The notes beneath the pieces are model-generated. The model worked only from the letters and a program-made list of their open reading frames with translations. It made no database searches and was not told where the DNA came from. Below are positions 17,393 through 27,034 of a DNA stretch of 64,000 bases, piece by piece. The translations under genes and the position numbers were made by a program. Location: NCBI RefSeq assembly GCF_000309385.1, contig NZ_JH976537.1, forward strand, positions 2,250,966 to 2,314,965, written 5' to 3'. This stretch comes from Nodosilinea nodulosa PCC 7104. Its GTDB lineage: Bacteria; Cyanobacteriota; Cyanobacteriia; Phormidesmidales; Phormidesmidaceae. Each line of letters starts with the position of its first letter. Within the stretch, counting starts at the first letter, position 1.

Positions 17393-18241
17393 CTAGCCCT
17401 GCTGAAGCCGATCGCGGAGCGCTACCAGTGTCGTTAAATCGGCCTCAACGCTGGAGCGGCCATCGTACTGAAAGGGGTTATCCAGGTCGCGAATTAGCAA
17501 CAGCAGGTAGGTAAACGACGTAAACAGCAGACAGGACACCACCAGGTTTTCGCTAAAGCTGTCGGCCCCAATCAGCAGCAGGGCAGCCACAGCCCCGATC
17601 AAAAAAAGCTCGAGCAGCACGTAGGCTGGCCCCACAAATTCAGTATCTCGGCTAATGCCGATTTGGGTGAGCAGCAGGCGCACGTTGGCCTGCTCGGCCT
17701 GGGCGCGGGCAACGATGGGGGCACCCGCGTAGGGCAACATAGCGGCCAGGGAGGTATTGAGTCGGTCGATCGCGATCGCAGTTTCGGCCTGGGGCTGCTG
17801 CGACTGTAGCCAGTCGAGGGTTGTCTGCGCGATCGCAAGCAGGTCTTGGGTCAGGGGCGCGGGGTCATATTCAGCATTGGCCCGAGCCACCAGCTGATTG
17901 CTGTCTTGAATCGTTTCTAGGGCTTTGGCCAACTGCATCGGCATATCAGCACTGGCGCGAAAGTCTCCCAGAGTGCCATTGAGCACAAAGGCGATCACAA
18001 AGGTGGCTGCCCCAAACAGTGACCCAGTCAGCGAATCAAAGGCCCAAGGCTCCCAGCCCAGGCGATGCAGAGCCACCTTGACGGCCCCATACAGAGCCGT
18101 TAACGGCAGCACCGTGAGCAGTATTTGCCACTTAGCCGGAACTGAAAGATTAGCCATACGCTGCGCAGATATGCTTGACCACGGGGAGAGCAACGAGGAC
18201 TCCAGATCCGCTGGCGATCGCGCCAGCCGCCCCTGAGCCAC
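17393..18241 (-). CDS. Bestrophin-like (DUF4239-type) membrane protein
   Basis: 282 residues. There are membrane segments at about 40-57 and 70-90 and a hydrophobic pair at about 205-250. The C-terminal stretch ends in LLLLIRDLDNPFQYDG, resembling the D-L-D-x-P-F motif of bestrophin-like channel proteins. The central part is a soluble helical domain of about 110 residues. A shorter start, M29 (18157, MANLSVPAKW), is plausible because the first 28 residues look uncommitted. It may conduct anions, but this rests on a weak motif. It is transcribed away from the nrt promoter region. Confidence 0.55.
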   Translation of the reverse strand: MAQGRLARSPADLESSLLSPWSSISAQRMANLSVPAKWQILLTVLPLTALYGAVKVALHRLGWEPWAFDSLTGSLFGAATFVIAFVLNGTLGDFRASADMPMQLAKALETIQDSNQLVARANAEYDPAPLTQDLLAIAQTTLDWLQSQQPQAETAIAIDRLNTSLAAMLPYAGAPIVARAQAEQANVRLLLTQIGISRDTEFVGPAYVLLELFLIGAVAALLLIGADSFSENLVVSCLLFTSFTYLLLLIRDLDNPFQYDGRSSVEADLTTLVALRDRLQQG

Positions 18242-18338
18242 GCCCTTACCTTTGTACAGCGAGGCCTAACAGAAGCTTAAAAGGAATCCGGGGAAAACTC
18301 CGGCGCTTCCTGGCATGATCCCTTTGAACCAGTGCTCG

Positions 18339-18464
18339 AAGTACTCGAAGGCTGAAATATGCGGACTACTTCAGTTCGCCTGGCTCCCTAGCGCCCCTGC
18401 TCCCCTGCTCCCCTGCCCCCTCGCAATTGACAACAGTCGTCACACTTGTGCCGCAGTCTACTAG
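18339..18464 (-). repeat. 3'-UTR-type repeat element, copy B
   Basis: Nearly identical to copy A at both ends (GTACTCGAAGGCTGAA left; CACACTTGTGCCGCAGTC then TACTAG right on the plus strand). The core is expanded: on the minus strand G-runs of 5, 4, 4, 4 and 3 occur within 35 nt (18386-18420), fitting a G-quadruplex pattern. Unlike most copies it has no gene ending at its CTAGTAG terminus. Confidence 0.75.
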
Positions 18465-18547
18465 GGCTAGCCCCAGCAGGCTATTCCGCCGATTATGCAG
18501 AACCTACATGTCAATCATGCGATAAAAGGATGACTGCCGACTAAAGG

Positions 18548-18589
18548 GTAACTAAACATACAAAATACCGCTCAGAGTTTGAATAACTT
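18548..18589 (+). promoter_or_regulatory. NtcA-activated promoter of nrtABCD
   Basis: A perfect NtcA site GTA-N8-TAC lies at 18548-18561. Exactly 22 nt further is TAACTT (18584-18589), fitting the TAN3T -10 box. This is the canonical class II NtcA promoter arrangement of cyanobacterial nitrogen-assimilation genes, driven by 2-oxoglutarate under nitrogen limitation. It implies a transcript start near 18596 and a leader of about 400 nt before nrtA. Confidence 0.8.
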
Positions 18590-18997
18590 GACTTGAAGCA
18601 GCGGAATACAGAAATGCAGCAATGCTATTCTTGGCCCTGTGTTCTGATTAACAAAGCCATTCTAGGGTTGCTAAGGGGTTGAATTTGATCATTTTTTCTT
18701 CAGCAGAATTCAAAACAGTTACAGTGGCTTAGTCTGACCAGAAAGCCCTACGGCTCAGCCGACAAGACCAACTCCTAGGCCGTTCGCTAAACCGCTATAC
18801 GTATTCTTTTTTCTGCTAGCGTTGCCACAGTTTAACAAAACAAAACCTGGTCCGATGGAGCATTAAACTTGGCACTCCCCAGAGCGAAGGTACTGACAAT
18901 TTCTGGATTTTCGGCGCTGCGAGTTTGGCTGCAATAGGATACCTCAATCTATTTCCCCTTCTTTTTTTCGCCTTGCCCAACACGGAGTAAGCATATT
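18590..18997 (+). other. Long untranslated leader of nrtA
   Basis: About 400 nt without a credible gene between the predicted start of transcription and the nrtA ATG. It is more AT-rich than the surroundings and ends in a pyrimidine tract followed by ACACGGAGTAAGCAT before the ATG (GGAG as ribosome site). No known riboswitch was recognised by eye. It may hold secondary promoters. Confidence 0.5.
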
Positions 18998-20323
18998 ATG
19001 ACTCGACTCAATCGCCGTAGATTTTTGATGACCGCTGGTACCGCCGCTGCCGGCACTGTGCTGCTCCATGCCTGCAGTCAGGGGTCCGAGCAGGCTGCTT
19101 CGGATACCCCGGCTTCAGATACCCCGACTGCGCCTGCTTCTGGCTCAGCGGAAACTCCAGAAACCACCGCTGCCAAGCTGGGCTTTATTGCCCTGACCGA
19201 CTCTGCACCGCTGATTATTGCCAAGGTCAAGGGCTTCTACGACAAGTACGGCATGACCGATGTATCGGTAGAAAAGCAGGCATCCTGGGGCACTACCCGC
19301 GACAACCTGGTGCTGGGTTCTGGGGGCGGTGGCATTGATGGGGCGCACATTCTTACCCCCATGCCTTACCTCATCTCTGCCGGTACGGTTACCGACGGCA
19401 AAAAAGTGCCGATGTACATTTTGGCGCGCCTGAATGTGAATGGTCAGGGAATTTGCCTTTCCAATGACTATGCAGACCTAAAAGTAGGCCTTGATAGCAA
19501 ACCTTTAAAGGAAGCTTTTGCCAAGCGCAAGGCCGAGGGCAAAGAACTAAAAGCGGCGATGACGTTCCCAGGCGGCACCCACGACCTTTGGATTCGCTAC
19601 TGGATGGCCGCAGGCGGCATTGATCCCGATAAGGATGTTTCCACAATTGTGGTCCCCCCCCCTCAAATGGTCGCCAACGTCAAAGTAGGAAACATGGACT
19701 CTTTCTGCGTAGGTGAACCCTGGCCGCTGCAAACCGTTAACCAAAAAGTAGGCTACAACGCCCTCACCACTGGTCAGCTGTGGAAAGATCATCCGGAAAA
19801 AGCCCTGGGTATGCGGGCCGATTGGGTAGATGCTAACCCCAAAGCGGCCAAGGCGCTGCTGATGGGCACTATGGAAGGCCAAATGTGGTGCAGCCAGCCC
19901 GAAAACAAAGAAGAAATGTGCAAGATTTTGTCGGAGCGGGCCTGGTTTAATGTGCCCTTTGAGGACATTATTGATCGCTCCCAGGGTAAGTATGACTTTG
20001 GCTTGGGCCGGGAAGAAGAGTTGCCCGAGCTCCAGCAAAAGTATTGGAAGGATAATGCCTCCTATCCCTTTAAGAGCCATGACACCTGGTTCTTGACGGA
20101 GAACATTCGCTGGGGCTATCTCCCCCCCGACACCGACGTCAAAGCCATGGTCGATGCGGTCAACCGCGAAGATCTCTGGCGCGAGGCGGCTACTGCTCTA
20201 GGGCAAGAGGACATGATCCCCAAGAGTACCTCTCGCGGAGTTGAGACCTTCTTCGATGGGGTTACTTTCGACCCAGAAGATCCTCAGGCTTACCTCGACA
20301 GTCTCAAAATCAAGAAAGTCTAG
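18998..20323 (+). CDS. nrtA: Nitrate/nitrite ABC transporter substrate-binding lipoprotein NrtA
   Basis: 441 residues. It starts with a twin-arginine motif (RRRFLM at 6-11) and a lipobox with Cys26 (LHAC), so it should be Tat-exported and lipid-anchored on the periplasmic side of the membrane. A Ser/Thr/Pro/Glu linker (about 27-57) precedes the binding domain: TAAKLGFIALTDSAPLIIAK, KQASWGTTRDNLVLGSGGGG, GIDGAHILTPMPYLI, DSFCVGEPWPLQTVNQKVGY. These match NrtA and differ from the bicarbonate-binding CmpA (for example ALTDSAPLI and GAHILTPMP rather than the CmpA forms). First gene of nrtABCD. Confidence 0.96.
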   Translation: MTRLNRRRFLMTAGTAAAGTVLLHACSQGSEQAASDTPASDTPTAPASGSAETPETTAAKLGFIALTDSAPLIIAKVKGFYDKYGMTDVSVEKQASWGTTRDNLVLGSGGGGIDGAHILTPMPYLISAGTVTDGKKVPMYILARLNVNGQGICLSNDYADLKVGLDSKPLKEAFAKRKAEGKELKAAMTFPGGTHDLWIRYWMAAGGIDPDKDVSTIVVPPPQMVANVKVGNMDSFCVGEPWPLQTVNQKVGYNALTTGQLWKDHPEKALGMRADWVDANPKAAKALLMGTMEGQMWCSQPENKEEMCKILSERAWFNVPFEDIIDRSQGKYDFGLGREEELPELQQKYWKDNASYPFKSHDTWFLTENIRWGYLPPDTDVKAMVDAVNREDLWREAATALGQEDMIPKSTSRGVETFFDGVTFDPEDPQAYLDSLKIKKV

Positions 20324-20329
20324 ACGCTA

Positions 20330-20370
20330 TTATCTGTCCTGCCTTCTCTAGGTAGAGGCGGGACAGATAA
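20330..20370 (+). other. Intercistronic stem-loop between nrtA and nrtB
   Basis: A 15-bp stem with one G-T type mismatch (TTATCTGTCCTGCCT / AGGCGGGACAGATAA) and a loop of about 11 nt starts 6 nt after the nrtA stop. No T-run follows, so it is more likely an RNA 3'-end stabiliser or partial attenuator than a full terminator. That would give excess NrtA over the membrane components, as is usual for binding-protein operons. Confidence 0.75.
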
Positions 20371-20442
20371 CAATCGCTACAAAAAATTTCTCTTCAAACT
20401 CCTTCTCTGTCCCCTGTTATTTCCTCTGGAGATGCAACCCCG

Positions 20443-21288
20443 ATGACGGCACCTCTCGATATTCGCCCAGCGCGATCGCGCTTCGACCTACAACAATTTA
20501 GCGGGCAAGTTTTGAACTGGCTAAAAGGGTTGATTCCGCCAGCCGTAGCCTTCCTTATTTTTCTGGCTATCTGGCAGCTGTTTACCATGGGCCCGGAGGC
20601 CAACCTGCCCAGTCCCGTTCGCACGGTTCAAAACACCTGGGAGCTGATTATCAACCCGTTTTTTGACAACGGCGGCACGGACAAGGGGCTGTTTTGGCAG
20701 GTGCTAACCAGCCTACAGCGGGTAGCAATTGGCTTTAGCCTGGCTGCGATCGTCGGGGTTGCCCTGGGAATTTTAGTCGGCACTAGCTCTCTGATGTACA
20801 GCGCCCTCGACCCGCTGTTTCAAATTTTGCGCACGATTCCACCGCTGGCCTGGCTGCCGATTTCCCTGGCGGCATTTCAGCAGGCCAACCCTTCCGCCAT
20901 TTTCGTGATTTTTATTACGGCTATCTGGCCCATTATCATTAACACCACCGAGGGAGTGCGGCAGATTCCCCAGGATTACAACAACGTGGCGCGAGTGCTA
21001 CAGCTGTCTAAGCGTCAATACTTTTTCAAGATTCTGTTTCCGGCTACGGTGCCGTATATTTTCACGGGTTTGCGCATTGGTATCGGTCTATCGTGGCTGG
21101 CCATTGTGGCCGCAGAAATGCTGATCGGCGGCGTGGGCATTGGCTTCTTTATTTGGGATGCCTGGAACAGCTCTCGCATTAGCGACATCATCATCGCCAT
21201 TGTCTACGTGGGCATTGTGGGTCTGCTGCTAGACCGCCTAATTGTCTTTGCAGGCACCCTGATATTGCCTGAAGAGCAGAAGCAGTAA
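20443..21288 (+). CDS. nrtB: Nitrate/nitrite ABC transporter permease NrtB
   Basis: 281 residues and about six membrane helices. It has the inner-membrane permease coupling motif in the EGVRQIPQDYNNVARVLQLSKRQYFFKILFP region (E-x-x-R-x-x-x-x-x-x-G equivalent), typical of the NrtB/SsuC/TauC group. It forms the membrane channel with the NrtC and NrtD ATPases. The first 30 residues are cytoplasmic. It lies between two intercistronic hairpins. Confidence 0.95.
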   Translation: MTAPLDIRPARSRFDLQQFSGQVLNWLKGLIPPAVAFLIFLAIWQLFTMGPEANLPSPVRTVQNTWELIINPFFDNGGTDKGLFWQVLTSLQRVAIGFSLAAIVGVALGILVGTSSLMYSALDPLFQILRTIPPLAWLPISLAAFQQANPSAIFVIFITAIWPIIINTTEGVRQIPQDYNNVARVLQLSKRQYFFKILFPATVPYIFTGLRIGIGLSWLAIVAAEMLIGGVGIGFFIWDAWNSSRISDIIIAIVYVGIVGLLLDRLIVFAGTLILPEEQKQ

Positions 21289-21322
21289 ACCGCAGGGTGG
21301 GCACTGTCCACGATCTCCCATA

Positions 21323-21366
21323 GGCCAGTGGCAGCATTCTCGCCTGGGGTGACGCTGCCGCTGGCC
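21323..21366 (+). other. Intercistronic stem-loop between nrtB and nrtC
   Basis: A 13-bp stem with one mismatch (GGCCAGTGGCAGC / GCTGCCGCTGGCC) and an 18-nt loop begins 35 nt after the nrtB stop, followed by a short A-rich stretch and no T-run. Its placement parallels the nrtA-nrtB hairpin. Confidence 0.7.
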
Positions 21367-21475
21367 AAAAGCCAAAATCGCCAAGCCAAAATTTCTAGCT
21401 GACCCGCTCCCAGCCTCTCAGGAGAGAAGAGCCCAATAGTCTAAGTTCAACCTGCACCCTCACCCCCCGCACACC

Positions 21476-23476
21476 ATGGCTGTATTTGTAGAAGTTGACC
21501 ACATCGATCGCGTCTTTAAGATGCCCAAGGGTGGCGAATACATTGCCCTTAAAAATATTGATCTGCAGATTCATAAGGGAGAATTTGTGTCGCTGGTGGG
21601 CCACTCTGGCTGCGGCAAATCGACCCTGCTAAACATTTTGGCGGGTCTGGATCAGCCGAGCAACGGCGGCGTTGTGCTGGAGGGACGGCAGGTGACCGAA
21701 CCCGGCCCCGATCGCATGGTGGTATTCCAGAACTATTCGCTGCTGCCCTGGCTGACGGTGCGCGAGAACATTGCCCTGGCGGTGGACCAGGTGATGCAGA
21801 AGCACCCCAGGCCGGTGCGCGATCGCATGATTGACCACCACATCGAGCTGGTGGGGCTGCAAAAGGCGGCCAGCAAGCGCCCCGGCGAAATCTCCGGCGG
21901 CATGAAGCAGCGGGTGGCGATCGCCCGCGCCCTGGCCATTCGCCCCAAGCTGCTGCTGCTCGACGAGCCCTTTGGCGCCCTGGACGCCTTGACGCGCGGC
22001 GGGCTGCAAGAGCAGCTAATGCAGATCTGCCAGGAAAACGACGTCACCTGCGTGATGGTCACCCACGATGTGGACGAGGCGCTGCTGCTCAGCGATCGCA
22101 TTGTGCTGATGACCAACGGCCCCGAGGCCCACGTGGGCCAAATTGTCGACGTGCCCTTTCCCCGGCCCCGCGAGCGCATGGAGGTGGTCAAGCACCCCAA
22201 CTACTACAGCCTGCGCAACGAGATTGTCTACTTCCTCAACCAGCAAAAGCGGGCCAAGCTGCACAAGGCCAAGCCCGCAGTGGCCATGGCCGCCAACGGC
22301 CTGGAGAAGGTCAACCTGGAGCTGGGCTTCATTCCCCTGGTGGACTGCGCGCCCCTGGTGGTGGCCAAAGAAAAGGGCCTGTTTGAGGCCCACGGCCTCA
22401 GCAATGTGACGCTAAATCGGGAGCCGAGTTGGAACGCGATCGCCGACGGCGTCACCAGCCAGCGCCTCGACGCCGCCATGATGGTGGCGGGCATGCCCCT
22501 GGGCATTACCCTGGGCTACGGCAACCAGAAGCCCATGCCCATGGTCAGCGCCCTCACCCTCAGCCGCAGCGGCAACGCCATCACCTTCAGCAAGCGCCTC
22601 TTTGATGCGGGCGTGCGATCGCTGGCCGACTTTAAGGCCAACCTCGACCGCCGCCCCGATCGCGTCCACACCCTGGCCGCCGTGCACCCCACCTCCATGC
22701 ACAACCTGCTGCTGCGCTACTGGCTGGCCTCGGGGGGCATCGATCCCGATCGCGACGTCAGCGTCACGGTGATTCCCCCGGCCCAGATGGTATCGACGCT
22801 AAAGGCGGGCAGCATCGATGGCTACTGCGTGGGCGAACCCTGGAACGCCCGCGCCGTAGCCGAAGGGGTGGGCGTAGTAATGGCCACCGACCGAGACATC
22901 TGGCCCGGCCACATCGAGAAGGTGCTCGGCGTCACCGAAGCCTGGGCCGAACAGTACCCCAAAACCCACGTGGCCCTGGTCAAAGCCCTGCTCGAAGCCT
23001 GTGAGTACTGCGACGATCCCCGCAATCGGGGGGAAATTGCCGCTCTCCTGGCCCGGCCCGAATATGTCGGAGCCGATGAGGCGCACATTCGCCAGGGTTT
23101 CCTCGACCCCTACGACCGGGGCGATGGCAGTCAGCCCGAGGCGGCGCTCAACTACATTCAGTTCTTTACCGGCCAGGCCAACTATCCCGATGTCTCAGAG
23201 GTGGTGTGGATGATGACCCAAATGGCCCGCTGGGGCATCACTCCCTTCCCCCGCAACTGGCTGGCGGTGGCCGAGCGGGTGAAGCGGGGCGACATCTTTG
23301 GGCAGGCGGCCCGCGAGCTGGGACTGCTCGACATTGGCCGCGATCGCCACACCAGCGAACTGTTCGACGGCATCGTCTTTGACCCCAACGAGCCGCTGGC
23401 ATACCTGGAAAAGTTTGCCATCAAGCGCGACCTGCGAATTGAAGAAGTGCCGATGGATGCCGTGGGCATTCTGTAG
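21476..23476 (+). CDS. nrtC: Nitrate/nitrite ABC transporter ATPase NrtC with regulatory NrtA-like domain
   Basis: 666 residues. Residues 1-265 are an ABC ATPase: Walker A GHSGCGKST at 42-50, signature ISGGMKQRVAIARAL, Walker B LLLLDEPFGALD and the D-loop/His switch VTHDVDEALLLSDR. Residues from about 275 to the end are an NrtA-like binding domain (LELGFIPLVDCAPLVVAKEKGLF, NREPSWNAIADGVTS, DGYCVGEPWNARAVAEGVG). In the Synechococcus transporter this domain is known to mediate ammonium inhibition of nitrate uptake. Length and fusion are normal for NrtC. Confidence 0.96.
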   Translation: MAVFVEVDHIDRVFKMPKGGEYIALKNIDLQIHKGEFVSLVGHSGCGKSTLLNILAGLDQPSNGGVVLEGRQVTEPGPDRMVVFQNYSLLPWLTVRENIALAVDQVMQKHPRPVRDRMIDHHIELVGLQKAASKRPGEISGGMKQRVAIARALAIRPKLLLLDEPFGALDALTRGGLQEQLMQICQENDVTCVMVTHDVDEALLLSDRIVLMTNGPEAHVGQIVDVPFPRPRERMEVVKHPNYYSLRNEIVYFLNQQKRAKLHKAKPAVAMAANGLEKVNLELGFIPLVDCAPLVVAKEKGLFEAHGLSNVTLNREPSWNAIADGVTSQRLDAAMMVAGMPLGITLGYGNQKPMPMVSALTLSRSGNAITFSKRLFDAGVRSLADFKANLDRRPDRVHTLAAVHPTSMHNLLLRYWLASGGIDPDRDVSVTVIPPAQMVSTLKAGSIDGYCVGEPWNARAVAEGVGVVMATDRDIWPGHIEKVLGVTEAWAEQYPKTHVALVKALLEACEYCDDPRNRGEIAALLARPEYVGADEAHIRQGFLDPYDRGDGSQPEAALNYIQFFTGQANYPDVSEVVWMMTQMARWGITPFPRNWLAVAERVKRGDIFGQAARELGLLDIGRDRHTSELFDGIVFDPNEPLAYLEKFAIKRDLRIEEVPMDAVGIL

Positions 23477-23552
23477 CTCTGCTACCCTCCTCCCAGGGAT
23501 GGCCGAATGCCCTGCTGTCAAACTGCCTGCGACCTTAACGACCTCACTCCCC

Positions 23553-24389
<837 letters not shown>

Positions 24390-24412
24390 GGCCAAAGCCT
24401 AGCTGGCTAGCC

Positions 24413-27025
24413 TCAATTGGATGGGGCCAGGGGTGTTTGCCCCGATTGGGATAGCTGCGATCGCAGCTGGGTTTGATACGGTTCTAAGGCCTTGTCGAGG
24501 ACCGGATAGAACATTGGCGAGGTGAACAGCGGCTCGAAGAACTGAACAACGGGGATATTCTCAATCCGGGGCAGAAAGTCCGACGGGTTGGGGCCGTCGA
24601 TATGGCGGCTGAGCACCCCAAACCCCAGCCGCTCGCTGCGGGGTTGCCAGCTGGGCGCGGTGCGGAGCCAGTCGGCAAAATTGGTGGCGCTCTCCATGCT
24701 GGCGGTCAGCTGGTCTATCACCTGGGGCGGCGGCAGCGCCTGGCTCAGGTCGTCAATATCCTCGGGCTGGGTGACCCAGGCTTTTTCGAGCAGGGCCGGG
24801 CGCTGGTCCGGCGTTTGCCAGGCCAAAATAGCGTACTTGGCTGGGGTCTCGGGCCAGGGGGTGACATCTACGGGCTGCCCTTTAGCCAGGCTGAGAAATC
24901 CCTGGTGCAAATCGTCGCCGTAGGGTTGCCAGTCGGCGGCGGCCTCCGCCAGGTCCCCACGCCACCACCGCAGGCTGCCTCTGGCCTGGTGCAAAAAGCG
25001 TTCAAAGTCGGGCGCTTTAGCCTGGGCGATCAGCTCTCCGTAGCGCTGCTCAAGCTGAACCAGCACCGCCGGGTACAGGGTTGAGAAGGGGTCTACTCGC
25101 CACAGGGGGCTGGCCAGCAGAGCGGGATGGCGCAGGGTTTCGAGGGTGAAGGCCGCCGTGGCGCAGTCAAAATGACCGGCTTGCAGGCAGGCGACCCCCA
25201 GGCCAAAGAACACGCCCATTTTGGCGGGCACCAGGGCGATCGCGCGGGCAAACGACGTTTGAGCATCCTTGAACTGGCCGTTCTCGATCTGGAGCCAGCC
25301 CAGGTTCGACTGGCCAAATTCCTGGTAGGGCACGGCCCCATTGCCGGTTTTAAACCAGGCGATCGCATCGGTGAGCAAGGTCTGGCGCAGGGTTGGGTTA
25401 TCGCTGGATTGCAGGGCAAACTCGCCCAGGTGGTAGCCCAGCTGGTAGGGATAGTATGGCTCCCAGGGGGCCAGGGCGTGGGCCTGGGTGAGCTGACTGG
25501 CAAAGCGATCGATGTCGGGGGGCTGGGCGGTAAGGGCAGAAAACCCGGCGCTAGACAGGCTCCAGGCGCGGTGAATGGGCACCAGCCAGAGGGCCACGGC
25601 CAGGGTCAGGCCCAGGCCCACCCCGGCCAGCCAGCGGTGGCGGCGAGGGGCCGCCGGACTCTCCGGCGGGGGCGCAGCGGGGGGTGCCACTGGATTGAAG
25701 GTGCGGGCAATCACCGCCAGGTAGAGGGCGAGGGTCCCGGCGATCGCTGGAATGTCGAGCTGGTAGTCGGTCAGGCCCATCAGCCCAAAGGCGGCCAGCC
25801 CCGCCAGCAGGCTCCAGACCAGCACCGGGGGCAGCCCGGCGGGGGTATTTTGAGCGCCGCGCCGCATCCACCGCACCGTGAGCACCGCCAGCACCAGCAC
25901 CAGCGCCAGGGGCACCACAATGCCCCACAGGCCAAACTCCCCCCAGAGCTGCGCCGGGGTACTGTGGAGCTGAAATTGCAGCTCGGCATCGCGTCCGGCC
26001 CAGGCGGGGCGGTACTGCTGATACACCAGCGGCACGCTGCCCGGCCCCACCCCCGTCAGCGGATGACTGAGGCCCATGCGCCAGCCCACGGCGTTGGTAA
26101 TGATTCGGTAAGACAGCTCTCCACCCGCGACATTGCCCTGGGCCAGATTTCCCAACAGCTGCCGCAGCCTGGGGTTGGCGAATAGACCCAGCACCAGCAG
26201 ACCCAGGGCGGTGCCGCCCATGGCCAGGGCCACCGGGCGAGGCAGACGGTTGTAGAGCAGAGAGATGCCTACGGCGAGCAGGCCCGTCACCATCAGCGCC
26301 AGCCAGCCGCCGCGCGAGCTGGTGGTGTAGAGGTTGAGCAGGCCGAGGGCCAGCCCCCCCAGCCACAGCCAGCGCGGCCGGCCCCGGTCAACCCAGGCCA
26401 GGGCGGCAAGCAGAGGCAGAACCAGCACCAGGTAGCCGGCCACATAGTTTTGGTGACCAATGGGCTGCCAGTTGCGCAGGCTGGTGAGCTGAAAGTTAAA
26501 GGCCCGATCTACCCCATAGCCCTGGAGCGCAGACAGCCGAGCCAGCTCAGGCCAATAGATCTGGGTGATCCAGAGGCCTAAACTGAGCAGAATAAACGCC
26601 AGGGCCAGGTAGCCCTGAAACCGCAGCAGGGTATAGAGGCGCTGGGTCTGGCGCAGCCAGCCGCCCAGGGCGTAGGGAGCCGCGATCGCCCCTATCGCGG
26701 CCCAGGCATACCACCGCCCCTGGGCCGCAAACTCAGCCCCTAGGGTAGCGATGACGAGTCCCGCGATCGCCAGCAGCAGGGCCCAATCCAGCCCGTTTCC
26801 CAGGCGCGCCACGGGTCGGTGCCACAGTTGCCACAGCAGCCACAGCAGCGGCAGGGTCAGCCCCACCTGCCACAAAAACACCCAGGGCCACGCCACCATC
26901 AGGGTGCTGCTGCCCGGCAGCAGGGTGAACAGAATGTAGAACGCCGCCGTCAGCAGGGCCAGCAGGGTGCCATCGCTGGGGTCTTGGACGGTGGGCTTGG
27001 GCTTGGGTAGAGCATCCTCGGGCAT
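24413..27025 (-). CDS. O-antigen ligase/polymerase-family membrane protein with C-terminal TPR-like domain (copy 1)
   Basis: 870 residues. About ten to twelve membrane helices occupy residues 15-480. The Wzy/WaaL-type core has NWQPIGHQNYVAGYL, a periplasmic loop after YTTSSRGGWLAL and GVGPGSVPLVYQQYRPAW with HSTPAQLWGEFG. The C-terminal 380 residues are soluble and helical, with TPR-like segments (FGQSNLGWLQIENGQFKDAQTSFARAIALVPAKMGVFFGLGVACLQ). It likely joins or polymerises polysaccharide units on the outer face of the membrane. It is 9 bp downstream of a second, homologous gene on the same strand, suggesting a tandem duplication. Confidence 0.85.
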   Translation of the reverse strand: MPEDALPKPKPTVQDPSDGTLLALLTAAFYILFTLLPGSSTLMVAWPWVFLWQVGLTLPLLWLLWQLWHRPVARLGNGLDWALLLAIAGLVIATLGAEFAAQGRWYAWAAIGAIAAPYALGGWLRQTQRLYTLLRFQGYLALAFILLSLGLWITQIYWPELARLSALQGYGVDRAFNFQLTSLRNWQPIGHQNYVAGYLVLVLPLLAALAWVDRGRPRWLWLGGLALGLLNLYTTSSRGGWLALMVTGLLAVGISLLYNRLPRPVALAMGGTALGLLVLGLFANPRLRQLLGNLAQGNVAGGELSYRIITNAVGWRMGLSHPLTGVGPGSVPLVYQQYRPAWAGRDAELQFQLHSTPAQLWGEFGLWGIVVPLALVLVLAVLTVRWMRRGAQNTPAGLPPVLVWSLLAGLAAFGLMGLTDYQLDIPAIAGTLALYLAVIARTFNPVAPPAAPPPESPAAPRRHRWLAGVGLGLTLAVALWLVPIHRAWSLSSAGFSALTAQPPDIDRFASQLTQAHALAPWEPYYPYQLGYHLGEFALQSSDNPTLRQTLLTDAIAWFKTGNGAVPYQEFGQSNLGWLQIENGQFKDAQTSFARAIALVPAKMGVFFGLGVACLQAGHFDCATAAFTLETLRHPALLASPLWRVDPFSTLYPAVLVQLEQRYGELIAQAKAPDFERFLHQARGSLRWWRGDLAEAAADWQPYGDDLHQGFLSLAKGQPVDVTPWPETPAKYAILAWQTPDQRPALLEKAWVTQPEDIDDLSQALPPPQVIDQLTASMESATNFADWLRTAPSWQPRSERLGFGVLSRHIDGPNPSDFLPRIENIPVVQFFEPLFTSPMFYPVLDKALEPYQTQLRSQLSQSGQTPLAPSN

Positions 27026-27034
27026 GGCGGCGGG

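Noticed and set aside
25127-26185. Open frame of about 350 codons on the plus strand, opposite the O-antigen ligase-like gene
   Set aside because: It is antisense to a gene with clear membrane helices and family motifs. Its composition (Gly, Gln, His, Arg) is that expected from reading GC-rich coding DNA backwards.
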